Positions 24,989-34,212 are shown, counted from the stretch's first letter. The stretch: 64,000 nt of DNA from Planctomycetes bacterium MalM25 (GCA_007745835.1 CP036424.1:3893968-3957967); one strand, 5' to 3'. Made by a program: numbers and translations. Notes: generated by a model from the letters alone, not told the origin.

Positions 24989-26392
24989 ATGCTAACGCCC
25001 CTCCGCGCCGCGTTGCTGCTCACCCTGACGCCTGTGTGCCATGCGCAAGTCGGGCTCATCGATGTCGGGGCAACCCAGGTCGCGACCACGCCGCTCGATG
25101 AGTACGTCGCGAAAGAAGATCCCTCGTTCCGCTGGGAAGTGGTGGGGCGCGTCGAGAAGCCGACGCACGAAGAACTCTTCATCGACTTCACCTCGCAGAC
25201 GTGGCGCACCAAGAAAGAGGTGAGCCGGTCCGAGTGGCGGCACCGGATGACGATCGTCGTTCCCACCGGCGTCGAGGCCGAGACCGCCCTGCTCTTCATC
25301 ACGGGCGGCACCCATCTGGCGAAGCCCGAACTCAACGCGGGCGGGCGGTTCGTCCAAGCGGCGATCGCCACCCGGTCGGTCGTCGCCACGCTCTATCAGG
25401 TTCCGAACCAACCGATCCAGGTCCTCGATAGCGACCAGCCCGAACGGGGCCGCTTCGAGGACGACCTGCTCGCCGCCAGTTGGAAACGGTTCATGGCGAC
25501 CGAGGACCCGACCTGGATCGCCCAACTGCCGATGGCCAAGTCGGCGGTCGCGGCGATGGACGTCGTGCAGCAGGCGCTCGCCGAGGAGGAGGGCGCGCCC
25601 GCAATCAAACGATTCACGGTCGCCGGCGCCTCGAAGCGGGGCTGGACGACCTGGCTCGCCGCGGCGGTCGACGACCGCGTGGCGGCGATCGCACCGATCG
25701 TGATCGACGTGCTCAACATCGAGCCCTCGATGAAGCACCACTTCGCGTCGTACGGCGCGTGGTCGCGGGCGCTGCAGGATTACGAGCGGCAGGGGCTGGC
25801 GGACAGCCTCTCGTCACCCCGGTCGGCGGCGATCCGGGCGATCGTCGACCCGTACGTGTACCGCGAGCGGCTCACGCTGCCCAAGTGCCTGATCAACGCG
25901 TCGGGCGACGAGTTCTTCCTGCCCGACTCGTCGCGGTTCTACTTCGATGACCTGGTCGGCGAGAAGCACCTCTCCTACACGCCCAACACGGGGCACAGCC
26001 TGAAGGGGAGCAACGCGCTCGACACGCTGATCGCGTTCCACGCGTCGGTCGCGCACGGCCTGCCCCGCCCGATGCTGACCTGGGACCCGGTCGCTGAGGG
26101 CCAGACGGGCGTCGCCGTGCGGTGCTCGACCCGGCCGGTGAAGGCGGTCCTCTGGCGGGCCGTGAACCCCGATGCCCGCGACTTCCGCCACCCGGTCATC
26201 GGCGACGCCTTCAAGCCAACGCCCCTGGAGCCCGAGGCGATCGGCTCCTACTTCGCCCCGCTCGAAGCGCCCGAGAAGGGCTACGCGGCGGCCTTCGTGC
26301 GGTTCACGTTCGACCTCGGCGCCGCGAAGCCGTTCCGCATCTCGACGCCGGTCTGGGTGACGCCCGACGTGGAGCCGTTCGCGGAGAAGTAA
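24989..26392 (+). CDS. PhoPQ-activated pathogenicity-related family hydrolase
   Basis: The 467-residue protein matches the PqaA/PhoPQ_related alpha/beta-hydrolase family. It has a signal peptide ([20 protein letters not shown]). The nucleophile elbow is GASKRGW with Ser215. The later KCLINASGDEFFLPDSSRFY provides an acidic residue and YTPNTGHSLKGS a His, completing a likely Ser-Asp-His triad. Such proteins are common in planctomycetes; the natural substrate is not known. The left inverted-repeat arm (26395-26431) follows its stop codon directly. Confidence 0.85.
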   Translation: MLTPLRAALLLTLTPVCHAQVGLIDVGATQVATTPLDEYVAKEDPSFRWEVVGRVEKPTHEELFIDFTSQTWRTKKEVSRSEWRHRMTIVVPTGVEAETALLFITGGTHLAKPELNAGGRFVQAAIATRSVVATLYQVPNQPIQVLDSDQPERGRFEDDLLAASWKRFMATEDPTWIAQLPMAKSAVAAMDVVQQALAEEEGAPAIKRFTVAGASKRGWTTWLAAAVDDRVAAIAPIVIDVLNIEPSMKHHFASYGAWSRALQDYERQGLADSLSSPRSAAIRAIVDPYVYRERLTLPKCLINASGDEFFLPDSSRFYFDDLVGEKHLSYTPNTGHSLKGSNALDTLIAFHASVAHGLPRPMLTWDPVAEGQTGVAVRCSTRPVKAVLWRAVNPDARDFRHPVIGDAFKPTPLEPEAIGSYFAPLEAPEKGYAAAFVRFTFDLGAAKPFRISTPVWVTPDVEPFAEK

Positions 26393-26394
26393 GG

Positions 26395-26431
26395 ATTCAC
26401 CACGGAGGGCACAGAGAGCACGGAGGAAGAG
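26395..26431. repeat. Left arm of inverted repeat, ACCACGGAG family
   Basis: Begins ATTCACCACGGAGGGCACAG. It matches the reverse complement of 27014-27051 perfectly over about 18 bases (TTCACCACGGAGGGCACA) and approximately beyond. The same family occurs at 4700-4882. It lies directly after the stop of the PhoPQ-related gene and ends just before the ribosome-binding site of the enclosed gene. Confidence 0.82.
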
Positions 26432-26443
26432 AAGGGAATACAG

Positions 26444-27001
26444 ATGAACGCGAATCATGCCGATGGTAACGGATCAGAAAAACGAGAGTCGCTATGGGAG
26501 AAGTTCACGAAGGCTCTCCTCGTCGCGATCTTTCTGCCGCTGCTGCTCATCTTGCTGCCAATTGTCTTGCTGATCGGCTTGCTCCAATTTATCTGGGGAG
26601 TCCTGCTAGTCACCGCGATCAGGATCTGCTGGGCGCCACATCGTAAAGACACCTTGGTCGTTTACTCAAATAGCCCCCACTGGCAGCATTACTTTGAGTC
26701 AGTTGCGATCCCATCTATCGGAGAGCGCTGCTTCGTTATCAACTGGTCCGAGCGTAAATCCTGGCCGACGGTCGACCTGCGTGTCATTGGGTTTCGATGG
26801 TTTTCCCGTGGTTACGAGTTCAATCCGATCGTTATCGTCTTCAAACCCTTTCGTTGGCCGCGTCGATTCCGGTTCTATAAAGCCATGCGTGACGCAAAGC
26901 ACAACAACTACACGACTGTGAGAAAGGTAGCAGCCGATCTCTCCGCTTGCCTGGAACAAGAAGTCCCTCCTCCATTGGTCCATCCGCAAGAATCCGCTTA
27001 G
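26444..27001 (+). CDS. Small membrane protein inside inverted repeats
   Basis: A 185-residue protein I do not recognise. It has two adjacent hydrophobic helices near residues 22-60 (KALLVAIFLPLLLILLPIVLLIGL; LLQFIWGVLLVTAIRI). A basic, aromatic-rich cytoplasmic part follows (VIGFRWFSRGYEF; FKPFRWPRRFRFYK). A GAAGGGA site precedes the ATG. Its GC content is well below that of recQ and the PhoPQ-related gene. The gene is enclosed by inverted arms at 26395-26431 and 27014-27051. This suggests insertion as a unit, but no transposase is present. Confidence 0.65.
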   Translation: MNANHADGNGSEKRESLWEKFTKALLVAIFLPLLLILLPIVLLIGLLQFIWGVLLVTAIRICWAPHRKDTLVVYSNSPHWQHYFESVAIPSIGERCFVINWSERKSWPTVDLRVIGFRWFSRGYEFNPIVIVFKPFRWPRRFRFYKAMRDAKHNNYTTVRKVAADLSACLEQEVPPPLVHPQESA

Positions 27002-27013
27002 TACGCTTTTCAT

Positions 27014-27051
27014 TCTTCCCCTTGCTCTCCCTGTGCCCTCCGTGGTGAACC
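27014..27051. repeat. Right arm of inverted repeat, overlapping recQ start
   Basis: Reverse-complement partner of 26395-26431 (ends CCCTGTGCCCTCCGTGGTGA AC). All candidate recQ start codons (GTG at 27033, 27042 and 27045) fall inside this arm, so the repeat supplies the first codons of recQ. Confidence 0.82.
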
Positions 27052-29261
27052 CTTCCACCGACGACGCCCTGCGTGACGTGCTCCAGCAGTACTGGGGTTA
27101 CGAGGACTTCCGCCCGCTGCAACGCGAGGCGATGCGGGCCGTCATGGCGGGGCGGGACTCGGTCGTCGTGCTGCCCACGGGCGGGGGCAAGTCGCTCTGC
27201 TTCCAGGCGCCCGCCGTGGCGATGGAGGGGATGGCGCTGGTCGTCTCGCCGCTGATCGCGCTGATGAAGGACCAGGTCGACACGCTCCGCAACTGCGGCG
27301 TGCCGGCCGCCTACCTCAACAGCACGCTCTCCGCCGACGAGCGCCGCGAAGTCACGCAGCAGGTGCAGGCGGGCGAGCTGAAGCTGCTGTACGTCGCGCC
27401 CGAGCGTCTGCTGCTCGACGGCACGCTCACGCTGCTCGCCAACGCGAACGTGTCGCTCGCCGCGATCGACGAGGCGCACTGCATCAGCAGCTGGGGCCAC
27501 GACTTCCGCCCCGAGTACCGCGGCCTGGCGCGGCTCAAGGAGGTCTTCCCGAAGATCGGCGTCCACGCCTACACGGCGACCGCCACCCCCGAGGTGCGGG
27601 ACGACATCGCGGGGCAGCTCGGCCTGGCCGACGCGGAGAGGCTGGTCGGCTCGTTCGATCGCCCCAACCTGACCTACCGCGTCCGCCCCGCGAGCGGCAA
27701 GCTCGGGCAGATCGTCGAATTGACGAAACGCCACCCGGGCGAGTCGGGCATCGTCTACGCGATCAGCCGCAAGGAGGTCGAGAAGACGGCCGCCGCGCTG
27801 GTCGAGCTCGGCGTGAAGGCGGCGCCGTACCACGCGGGGCTCGACGACACGCGCCGGCAGCGCACCCAAGAAGATTTCCTCAACGACCGGACCGAGGTGA
27901 TCGTCGCCACCGTGGCGTTCGGTATGGGCATCGACAAGCCGGACGTCCGATTCGTGATCCACGCGGGTATGCCGAAGTCGCTCGAAGCGTACCAGCAAGA
28001 GTCGGGCCGCGCGGGCCGCGACGGCTTGCCCGCCGAGTGCCTGCTGCTGTACAGCCGCGGCGACGCGATGACCTGGAAGCGGATCATCGAATCGCCCGGC
28101 GAAGCGGAGGCCTCGCCCGAGTCGGTCGAAGCCGCGCTCCGCGCGCTCGACGGCGTGAGCGGCTACGCGTCGGGGGTCACGTGCCGGCACGCGGCGCTCG
28201 TCGAGCACTTCGGGCAGTCGCTCGAAGAGGCCAATTGCGGCGCGTGCGATGTCTGCCTGGGCGAGCTCGACCTGGTCGACGACCCGCTGATCCTCGCACA
28301 GAAGATCGTGTCGTGCGTGGCGCGGCTCGAGCAGCGCTTCGGCGCCGACTACACGTGCAAGGTCCTCGCGGGCTCGGGCGAAGAGCGCATCCTCGCCGCG
28401 GGGCACGACGGCCTGAGCACCTACGGCTTGCTCAAGCAAAACAAATCAAGCGACATCCGCGGCTGGGTCGAGCAGCTCGTCGGCCAGGGCTACCTGACCA
28501 AGGCGGGCGAGTACGGCGTGCTGCACATCACCCAGCCCGGCCTCGCGCTGCTCAAAGGCGAGGGCGAACCCAAACTCCTGAAAGCGGCCGGCAGATCGCG
28601 TGGCTCCTCAGCCGGCGGCGGCAGCCGCCGCGACGCCGAGAGCTGGGAGGGCGTCGACCGCACGCTCTTCGAGACGCTCCGCGCGCTGCGCAGCGAGATC
28701 GCCGCGGAGATCTCGAAGCCGGCGTACATCGTGTTCGGCGACGCCTCGCTGCGGGACATGGCCCGCCGCCGCCCCTCGACGCTCGAAGCCTTCTCCACGG
28801 TGAGCGGGGTCGGTCAGAAGAAGCTCCGCGAGTACGGCGACGCCTTCCTCGACGCGATCCGCGGCTACTGCTCCGAGAGCGGTGTCGCGATGGACCTCGA
28901 GGACGACGCGCCCCGCGCGGCCGCGTCCCGCCCCGCGAGGAGCGCGTCGACCTCGCCACGCACCGCGTCGCTCGCCGCGTTCCCGCTGTTCCGCGAGGGG
29001 CTGTCGATCGAGGAGGTCGCTTCCAAACTGGACCGCGCCCGCTCGACGACCCTCGGCTACCTGAGCGACTTCCTGAAGCAGGAGGCCGTCACCGACCCGA
29101 CCCCCTGGGTCGAGCGGGCGGTCGCGTCGCAGATCGAGGACGCCATCGAGGAGGTCGGCCTGGTCGGGCTGAAGCCGATCCACGAGCAGCTCGGCGGCGA
29201 GGTCGACTACGACGCGATCCGGATCGTCGCCACTTGCGTGGCGAATCGGGAGCGGGCGTGA
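27033..29261 (+). CDS. recQ: ATP-dependent DNA helicase RecQ
   Basis: A 3'-5' helicase for repair and recombination. Motifs in order: the RecQ-type motif 0 (YWGYEDFRPLQREAM, residues 20-34), Walker A LPTGGGKSL (47-55), DEAHCISSWGHDFRPEY, motif III TATATP, and the second RecA domain with AFGMGIDKPDVRFVIH and QESGRAGRDG. The Zn-binding Cys set (CRHAALVEHFG...CGACDVCLG), a winged-helix, an HRDC domain near residues 545-620, and a C-terminal helix-turn-helix (SIEEVASKLDRARSTTLGYL) follow. Length 742 is long for RecQ because of that tail. Start is uncertain among GTG codons at 27033, 27042 and 27045. Confidence 0.93.
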   Translation: MPSVVNPSTDDALRDVLQQYWGYEDFRPLQREAMRAVMAGRDSVVVLPTGGGKSLCFQAPAVAMEGMALVVSPLIALMKDQVDTLRNCGVPAAYLNSTLSADERREVTQQVQAGELKLLYVAPERLLLDGTLTLLANANVSLAAIDEAHCISSWGHDFRPEYRGLARLKEVFPKIGVHAYTATATPEVRDDIAGQLGLADAERLVGSFDRPNLTYRVRPASGKLGQIVELTKRHPGESGIVYAISRKEVEKTAAALVELGVKAAPYHAGLDDTRRQRTQEDFLNDRTEVIVATVAFGMGIDKPDVRFVIHAGMPKSLEAYQQESGRAGRDGLPAECLLLYSRGDAMTWKRIIESPGEAEASPESVEAALRALDGVSGYASGVTCRHAALVEHFGQSLEEANCGACDVCLGELDLVDDPLILAQKIVSCVARLEQRFGADYTCKVLAGSGEERILAAGHDGLSTYGLLKQNKSSDIRGWVEQLVGQGYLTKAGEYGVLHITQPGLALLKGEGEPKLLKAAGRSRGSSAGGGSRRDAESWEGVDRTLFETLRALRSEIAAEISKPAYIVFGDASLRDMARRRPSTLEAFSTVSGVGQKKLREYGDAFLDAIRGYCSESGVAMDLEDDAPRAAASRPARSASTSPRTASLAAFPLFREGLSIEEVASKLDRARSTTLGYLSDFLKQEAVTDPTPWVERAVASQIEDAIEEVGLVGLKPIHEQLGGEVDYDAIRIVATCVANRERA

Positions 29262-29332
29262 CATTAGTTTGGCGGGGACTATGCTGGTCCCCTGCAACCG
29301 GTCATCACGCCATTCTCCGAGCCTCGCTCCCT

Positions 29333-30205
29333 ATGCTCCGCCCGCTCCTCGCTCTGCTCGCCTGCGGCCTCCTTTCGCCTCTCACTTTGGGCGAAGAGGT
29401 GAGCGGACCTTTTTTCGCCGAGGGGCATGATCCTCTCCCCGAGGGCAAACGGTGGACGCCCGTCGCAGCGATGTCGGACGAGTTCGACGGCGACGAGATC
29501 GACCACGACAAGTGGCAGTCCGAGCCGATCGGCAACGGCTGGGGCTGGATCGGCCGCCCGCCGGGGCTGTTCCGCTCCGAGAACGTGCGGGTCGCCGACG
29601 GCAAGATGAACGTCACGGTGAGCCCGCTCCCCGAGCCGCAGACCATCCGCGGCGAGGAGTACCGCTACCAGGGCGCGATCGTCCGCTCGCACGCAGCTGG
29701 CAAGCCGGGCATGTACTTCGAGACCCGCATGAAGGCGAACGCCACGGCGATGTCGTCGACCTTCTGGCTGATGACCAAGGGCCACGGCGCGCAGCGCCAA
29801 GAGCTCGACATCCAGGAGTGCGTCGGCGCCACCAGCGAGCTGACCGACAAGTGGGCGCGCAAATGGAACCAGATCTTCCACTCGAACCTGATCCTCACCG
29901 GCCGCAGCGTCCCGGAGAAGGTGCAGATCCAGAAGCAGCTCACCCCGCCCACGCCCAACCACGAGCGGTTCTACGTCTACGCCGGCTGGTGGAAGTCGCC
30001 GCACGAGGTTCAGTTCTTCTTCGACGGCGAGTACGCCTACTCGCTCAAGCCGACCGTCGACTGGGACCTGCCCAAGTATCTCCAGATGGCGATCGAGACC
30101 TACGACTGGAACCCGGTCCCCGAAGGGGGCGAGCTGATCGCCACCGGCACGTGGGAGCAGCGCACCACCCAGTACGACTGGATCCGGGTGTGGGAACTGG
30201 AGTAA
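29333..30205 (+). CDS. GH16 family glycoside hydrolase (beta-agarase/laminarinase type)
   Basis: The 290-residue secreted enzyme has a signal peptide (MLRPLLALLACGLLSPLTLG). The GH16 catalytic motif E-x-D-x-x-E is ELDIQE, with Glu157, Asp159 and Glu162. DEFDGDEIDHDKW near residue 49 and the TRMKANATAMSSTFWLM strand are typical of the agarase/porphyranase-like branch of GH16, which degrades sulfated or marine galactans. The exact polysaccharide cannot be fixed. The ATG at 29333 is chosen for its signal peptide. The DUF1080 gene follows after 27 bases, a common pairing in planctomycete glycan loci. Confidence 0.87.
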   Translation: MLRPLLALLACGLLSPLTLGEEVSGPFFAEGHDPLPEGKRWTPVAAMSDEFDGDEIDHDKWQSEPIGNGWGWIGRPPGLFRSENVRVADGKMNVTVSPLPEPQTIRGEEYRYQGAIVRSHAAGKPGMYFETRMKANATAMSSTFWLMTKGHGAQRQELDIQECVGATSELTDKWARKWNQIFHSNLILTGRSVPEKVQIQKQLTPPTPNHERFYVYAGWWKSPHEVQFFFDGEYAYSLKPTVDWDLPKYLQMAIETYDWNPVPEGGELIATGTWEQRTTQYDWIRVWELE

Positions 30206-30232
30206 GCGACGGCTCACCCGAGGTCTTCCCCG

Positions 30233-31222
30233 ATGCTCACGAAACCGTGCGTGCTAATCGCCACGCTCACGCTGCTTGGCGTTTCTTCCATTTGCGAGGC
30301 GGCGCCCGCCCGCTTGATGGGGGATTGGTCGATCGCGGTTGAATCGGGCCTGCCCGCCTGGTTGCGAGTGACCGAGGAAGAGGGTCAAACGCGGGTCCGC
30401 TTTCGTCTGTACGTCGGCCCGGAGGGCCCCTACGACGCGACCGAGTTGGACGACGGGCGGCTCCGCTTCCAACCCAAGATGCCCCGCGGCGTCGCGGGCG
30501 CGGACGCCGACACGACAACCGTCGAGGTCGGACTCGCGGACGGCCAACTCACGGGCGTTCTGACCCACACGCGTAAGGGCCAACCCGACGAACGGGTTCG
30601 CCTCACCGGCAAGCGCATCCCGCCGATGCCCGCCACGCCCCCCGACTTGGCCCGGGTGAAGTTCGGACGCCCGATCCGCTTGTTCAACGGCGAGGACCTC
30701 AGCGGCTGGCGGCCGCACGAGGCGGACAAGATCAACGGCTGGAGCGCCGAGGGGGGCGTCCTGGTCAACGAGACGCCGAAGACCGACTTCAGCGCGACCG
30801 GCGCCTACGCCAACCTGCGGACCGAGGCCGAGTTCAAGGACTTCTGGCTGCACCTGGAGTTCTACGTGGAAGCCAAACGCAACAGCGGCGTCTACCTGCG
30901 CGGCCTCTACGAAGCGCAAGTGGTCGACCGCGACAGCCCCATGCAGGGGCGGATCGGCGTCGGGTCGATCTTCGGCCAGATCGCCCCCTCACAGAACGCC
31001 GGCCGACCGGGCGGCGAGTGGCAGGCGTACGACCTGACGCTCGTCGACCGCCACGTCACGGTCGAGCTGAACGGCGTGCGGGTCATCGATAACGAGCCAG
31101 TAAGCAAACCGACGCCCGGCGCCATCCACACCGACCCGATGGCCCCCGGGCCGATCTACTTGCAGGGCGACCACACCGCGGTGAAGTACCGCAATCTGTA
31201 CCTCGCCCCCGTGATCGACTAG
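30233..31222 (+). CDS. DUF1080 (3-keto-disaccharide hydrolase-like) protein
   Basis: A 329-residue secreted protein. It has a signal peptide (TKPCVLIATLTLLGVSSICEA), a first domain of about 110 residues with a beta-sandwich look (WSIAVESGLPAWLRVTEEEG), and a C-terminal DUF1080 domain beginning IRLFNGEDLSGWRPHE and containing FKDFWLHLEFYVEAKRNSGVYLRG. The end is PIYLQGDHTAVKYRNLYL. Members of this family cleave 3-keto sugars or bind carbohydrates. Its GH16 neighbour just upstream supports a role in polysaccharide use. Confidence 0.87.
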   Translation: MLTKPCVLIATLTLLGVSSICEAAPARLMGDWSIAVESGLPAWLRVTEEEGQTRVRFRLYVGPEGPYDATELDDGRLRFQPKMPRGVAGADADTTTVEVGLADGQLTGVLTHTRKGQPDERVRLTGKRIPPMPATPPDLARVKFGRPIRLFNGEDLSGWRPHEADKINGWSAEGGVLVNETPKTDFSATGAYANLRTEAEFKDFWLHLEFYVEAKRNSGVYLRGLYEAQVVDRDSPMQGRIGVGSIFGQIAPSQNAGRPGGEWQAYDLTLVDRHVTVELNGVRVIDNEPVSKPTPGAIHTDPMAPGPIYLQGDHTAVKYRNLYLAPVID

Positions 31223-31276
31223 GCGCCTCGCCAGCGGCCACGGACGGCCGCAATCGGCTTTTCCGGTTTTCTTTCG

Positions 31277-31339
31277 GCCGGCGCGTGCGCGCGCCGGCTC
31301 CCCGGCGTTTGACCCTGTAGAGCCGGCGACGACGCCGGC
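31277..31339. repeat. Two GCCGGCG palindromes after the DUF1080 gene
   Basis: A palindrome of GCCGGCGCG-TGC-GCGCGCCGGC lies at 31277-31298 and a second, GCCGGCG-ACGA-CGCCGGC, at 31322-31339. They fill most of the space before the next gene and could form RNA hairpins, but neither is followed by a U-tract. Confidence 0.65.
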
Positions 31340-31427
31340 CTAACGGCGCCCTTAAAGGTAATCAGCAAGACGTTGCTGAGCCCGACAAAGAAAAAAACCA
31401 ACTCGCCTCGAATCCAGGAAAGTTCTC

Positions 31428-32189
31428 GTGAAGACCACCGCCTCGCTGCTCGCCACCGCCGCCCTGTTCTCGATCGCCGGCGGCGCCTCGGCCGCCACTT
31501 TCATCACGTTCAACAACCGCGCCGACTTCCTCGACGCCCTCGACGCAACGCTCATCGACGACAACCTCAACCGCTACAACAACGACATCGACTTCGAGAA
31601 CACCACGGTCAACACCGTCTCGCCCGGCAACCCGCTGCTCGGCTTCGACGTGAGCCACTCCGGCGATGAGATCACCACGCAGTTCGTTAACGGCACCCTC
31701 ACCAACATGGCGAACACCGGGAACCCGACCCCCGACCTCCAGTTCCTCCTCGACCTGGCGGGCGTCCCCGGGGCCTTTGGCTCCAACAGCAATCAGGCCG
31801 ACACCGGCACGATCACGGTCCAGACCGCCGGCGTGAACGCCTTCGGCTTCGACGCGTTCGGCTTCAACGACCAAGGGCAGTCGTTTCTCGTCGACCCCGG
31901 CACGCTCGGGAACGAGATGGGCGTGATCACCAAGGTCCTCGACTCGGCCGGCAACATGCAGGACTTCACGATCCAAGCGAGCGACGCCTTCTTCGGCGTG
32001 ATCACCACGGCGCCGGGCGCCACGATCGAAGACATCGTCTTCTCGGCGACCACCACCTACGCCAACTCCGGCACGGAGTTCATCGCGATGGACAACTTCA
32101 TCGGCGGCTCGTCGAGTGTCCCCGAACCGGCCACCGCGATGATGCTCGCCCTGGCGGGCGTCGGCGTGCTGGTGCGTCGCCAAGCTTGA
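31428..32189 (+). CDS. PEP-CTERM protein
   Basis: A 253-residue exported protein. The GTG at 31428 has a CCAGGAAAG site upstream. The signal peptide is TASLLATAALFSIAGGASA; the C-terminal tail is VPEPATAMMLALAGVGVLVRR. The middle is rich in Thr, Asn, Asp and Gly, with FITFNNRADFLDALDATLID at the start and a FGFDAFGFNDQG strand, a pattern found in planctomycete proteins with NPCBM-like or concanavalin-like beta folds. No catalytic residues were recognised. A terminator-like hairpin follows, and a second PEP-CTERM gene lies immediately downstream. Confidence 0.82.
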   Translation: MKTTASLLATAALFSIAGGASAATFITFNNRADFLDALDATLIDDNLNRYNNDIDFENTTVNTVSPGNPLLGFDVSHSGDEITTQFVNGTLTNMANTGNPTPDLQFLLDLAGVPGAFGSNSNQADTGTITVQTAGVNAFGFDAFGFNDQGQSFLVDPGTLGNEMGVITKVLDSAGNMQDFTIQASDAFFGVITTAPGATIEDIVFSATTTYANSGTEFIAMDNFIGGSSSVPEPATAMMLALAGVGVLVRRQA

Positions 32190-32216
32190 GCAACCCCGGA
32201 TCTCCACCAACGGCGG

Positions 32217-32250
32217 AGCCGCCGCGTCCTAACGGGCGCGGCGGCTTTTT
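32217..32250 (+). terminator. Rho-independent terminator
   Basis: Perfect 10-base stem AGCCGCCGCG / CGCGGCGGCT around a 10-base loop, followed by TTTTC. It sits 27 bases after the stop codon of the PEP-CTERM gene 31428-32189. Confidence 0.85.
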
Positions 32251-32431
32251 CTATTGGGCCTGCGGCAAGCCCTCCCGGGGAGTCCCCACGGATCGAGTAT
32301 CCCCCGGAATCGTCTCCCGGATTGTTGATCGGCAGCGGGCCTGGGCTATGATCTCGCTCAGTGCCCCCCGCTCCGGGGCCTAGCGAAACTCGTCCACAGT
32401 TCACGATCTGCTGACTCGGGAGGAACCGCTA

Positions 32432-33139
32432 ATGATCCGGCAACGACTCTTTCTTGCAGCCGCCCTCGCAGGCTGCGGCGTCGCCTCGGCGACGACGACT
32501 TCGGCCGTCGATGATTTCTCGAACACGGTCAACACGGCGACCTCCGAGTGGTCTTACCGCTGGTCCCCCGACACGGTCCGCGACGGCGACTACCAGCTGT
32601 TCACCATGAACAGCGACCCCACCACGGTCTGGGTTCCTTCGACCCCGTTCTGGAACAACGGGTCGTCGTTCCCCGGGGTTGGGGTCAACACGTCGGGCTC
32701 GCCGATCAACGTGTCGCCCCCGTTCATCCCCTTCTCGTGGCCGACCGACACGATCTGGATGCACCCGCCCTCCGGCGGCTTCTCCGTGGTCACGTGGACC
32801 AGCCCCGTGACGGGCGACATCGACATCGAGTTTGAGTTCGACGACATGGACCCGAACGGCAACTCGCTCTCCACCGGCATCCGTTGGTACGTCGACGTGG
32901 GCGACATCGCCGGCACGCTGGCCAACGGCTCGTTCGTCGACGGCGCGGGCATCGCGCCGATCGCCATCGACGACATCGCCGTGAACGCGGGCGACCAACT
33001 CCACTTCATCGTCGACCCGTTCGGCGACATCGGCTTCGACTCCACGGCGTTCCGCGCGACCGTTTCGTACGTGCCCGAGCCGAGCGCCGCGATGCTTCTC
33101 GCCCTGGCGTGCGTCGGCGCGCTGAGTCGTCGCCGCTAG
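32432..33139 (+). CDS. PEP-CTERM protein
   Basis: A 235-residue exported protein with a clear GGGAGGAACC ribosome-binding site before the ATG. The signal region is RLFLAAALAGCGVASA and the tail is VPEPSAAMLLALACVGALSRR. The central domain is beta-rich and acidic (ITWTSP...GDIDIEFEFDDMDP) with a Trp/Pro-rich first half. No enzyme motif was seen. It follows another PEP-CTERM gene in the same direction and is itself followed by a terminator-like hairpin. Confidence 0.82.
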   Translation: MIRQRLFLAAALAGCGVASATTTSAVDDFSNTVNTATSEWSYRWSPDTVRDGDYQLFTMNSDPTTVWVPSTPFWNNGSSFPGVGVNTSGSPINVSPPFIPFSWPTDTIWMHPPSGGFSVVTWTSPVTGDIDIEFEFDDMDPNGNSLSTGIRWYVDVGDIAGTLANGSFVDGAGIAPIAIDDIAVNAGDQLHFIVDPFGDIGFDSTAFRATVSYVPEPSAAMLLALACVGALSRRR

Positions 33140-33171
33140 AACCTCGTGCCTGAACAACGACAGAAGCCGGC

Positions 33172-33199
33172 GCGTTCCTCGGAGCGCGGCGGCTTTCTG
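33172..33199 (+). terminator. Terminator-like hairpin
   Basis: GAAGCCGGCGCG pairs imperfectly with CGCGGCGGCTTTC around a short loop, shortly after the stop of the PEP-CTERM gene and before the convergent thioredoxin-like gene. The stem has mismatches and the T-run is short. Confidence 0.5.
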
Positions 33200-33220
33200 C
33201 GTTCTTGGAGCGGTCGCGGA

Positions 33221-33727
33221 TCAGTCGTTGTCGGCGTCGAGAAAATCGACGAAGGCCGCTTGGGTCATCCCGCCGACGTGGTATCGCATCACCTCGCCCT
33301 GAGGGCTCTCGACGAGCGTGATCGGGGTCGTGCCGATCTTGTACGCGCTCACCAAGTCGGCCTCTTCGGGGTCGGCCACGTCGACCATCACGGGGACGAA
33401 CTCAGCGTTGACCCGGGTCGCGACCTGCTCGTCCGCCCACACGTTACGCTTCATGATCCGGCAGGGGACGCACCACTCGCCCGTGAAGTAGATCAGCACC
33501 GGCTTGCCCGACTCGGCCGCCTGCTGCCGAGCCGCCGCGTGGTTCTCCGCCCACGCGACGTCGTTCGACGGGGCGTAGTAGCAGTACCAAGCGGCATAGA
33601 GCGACACGACCAGCGTCACCCGCCAGAACCATCGCCACAGCCAGAGGCCCCAGCCCGGCTGGGCTGGCGACTCGAAGGATTCGGAGGCGGGCGATTCGGT
33701 CGTGGTCGAGTCCATGCGGGTGGCCAT
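33221..33727 (-). CDS. Membrane-anchored thioredoxin-like protein
   Basis: A 168-residue protein with a single N-terminal membrane helix (WRVTLVVSLYAAWYC) and a thioredoxin-fold domain containing EWCVPCRIMKRNVW, with redox Cys pair W-C-x-x-C. The cis-Pro region is KIGTTPITLVES. Its location outside the membrane suggests a thiol oxidoreductase acting on exported proteins or cytochrome c cysteines, which is inference. The ATG at 33727 was chosen; a longer frame to 33766 is open. The gene is convergent with the PEP-CTERM gene. Confidence 0.85.
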   Translation of the reverse strand: MATRMDSTTTESPASESFESPAQPGWGLWLWRWFWRVTLVVSLYAAWYCYYAPSNDVAWAENHAAARQQAAESGKPVLIYFTGEWCVPCRIMKRNVWADEQVATRVNAEFVPVMVDVADPEEADLVSAYKIGTTPITLVESPQGEVMRYHVGGMTQAAFVDFLDADND

Positions 33728-34212
33728 TGAGGTAGCGGAACAGGCGACGAGAGGGTTATTCGCCACGCCGAGGCGTCTCTTGCCCTACGACCGGGGGTAT
33801 TCTAGGTCGCTTCGCAGGCGGGCACGCCGCCCAACCGAGGCGATTTCCTACCTGGGATCCACCGCTAGAATGCAGAGCACGATGAAGCCGAACGGCTCTT
33901 CGTGACGACGCGAAAGGGCAGCGGTATCGGGCCACCGACGCAACTTTGGCGACCTGCCGTCAGAGGTAAATGTGGGTCACTCCTTATGCAGTTAGCGGCC
34001 ATCACCGAGCCCTTATGGAGCCCAGCCTCGTGGCCCCCAGTGCCTATCAGGTGCAGAGGGCGAGTCCATCGCGGCGTCTGCCGCTAATGGATTGACTTCC
34101 TTTCGGGGGGGAACTAATTTCGGGCTTTCCTCTGCGGCCACCCGTACCGCAGCTCATCACTCGAGCTCTATGTTGGTAACCCTGAACGACACTCTTGAAA
34201 GGACCCGATCTC
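33728..34212. other. 485-base intergenic region, no gene seen
   Basis: No frame here shows planctomycete-like codon use, a ribosome-binding site or a recognised product, and GC is lower than average. The divergent thioredoxin-like and VWA-domain genes should both have promoters here, but no clear box was identified. No repeat family of the window has a copy here. Confidence 0.5.

Noticed and set aside
26841-28439. Minus-strand open frame of 532 codons overlapping recQ
   Set aside because: RecQ motifs are unambiguous on the plus strand; the antisense frame crosses into the neighbouring gene and a repeat arm.
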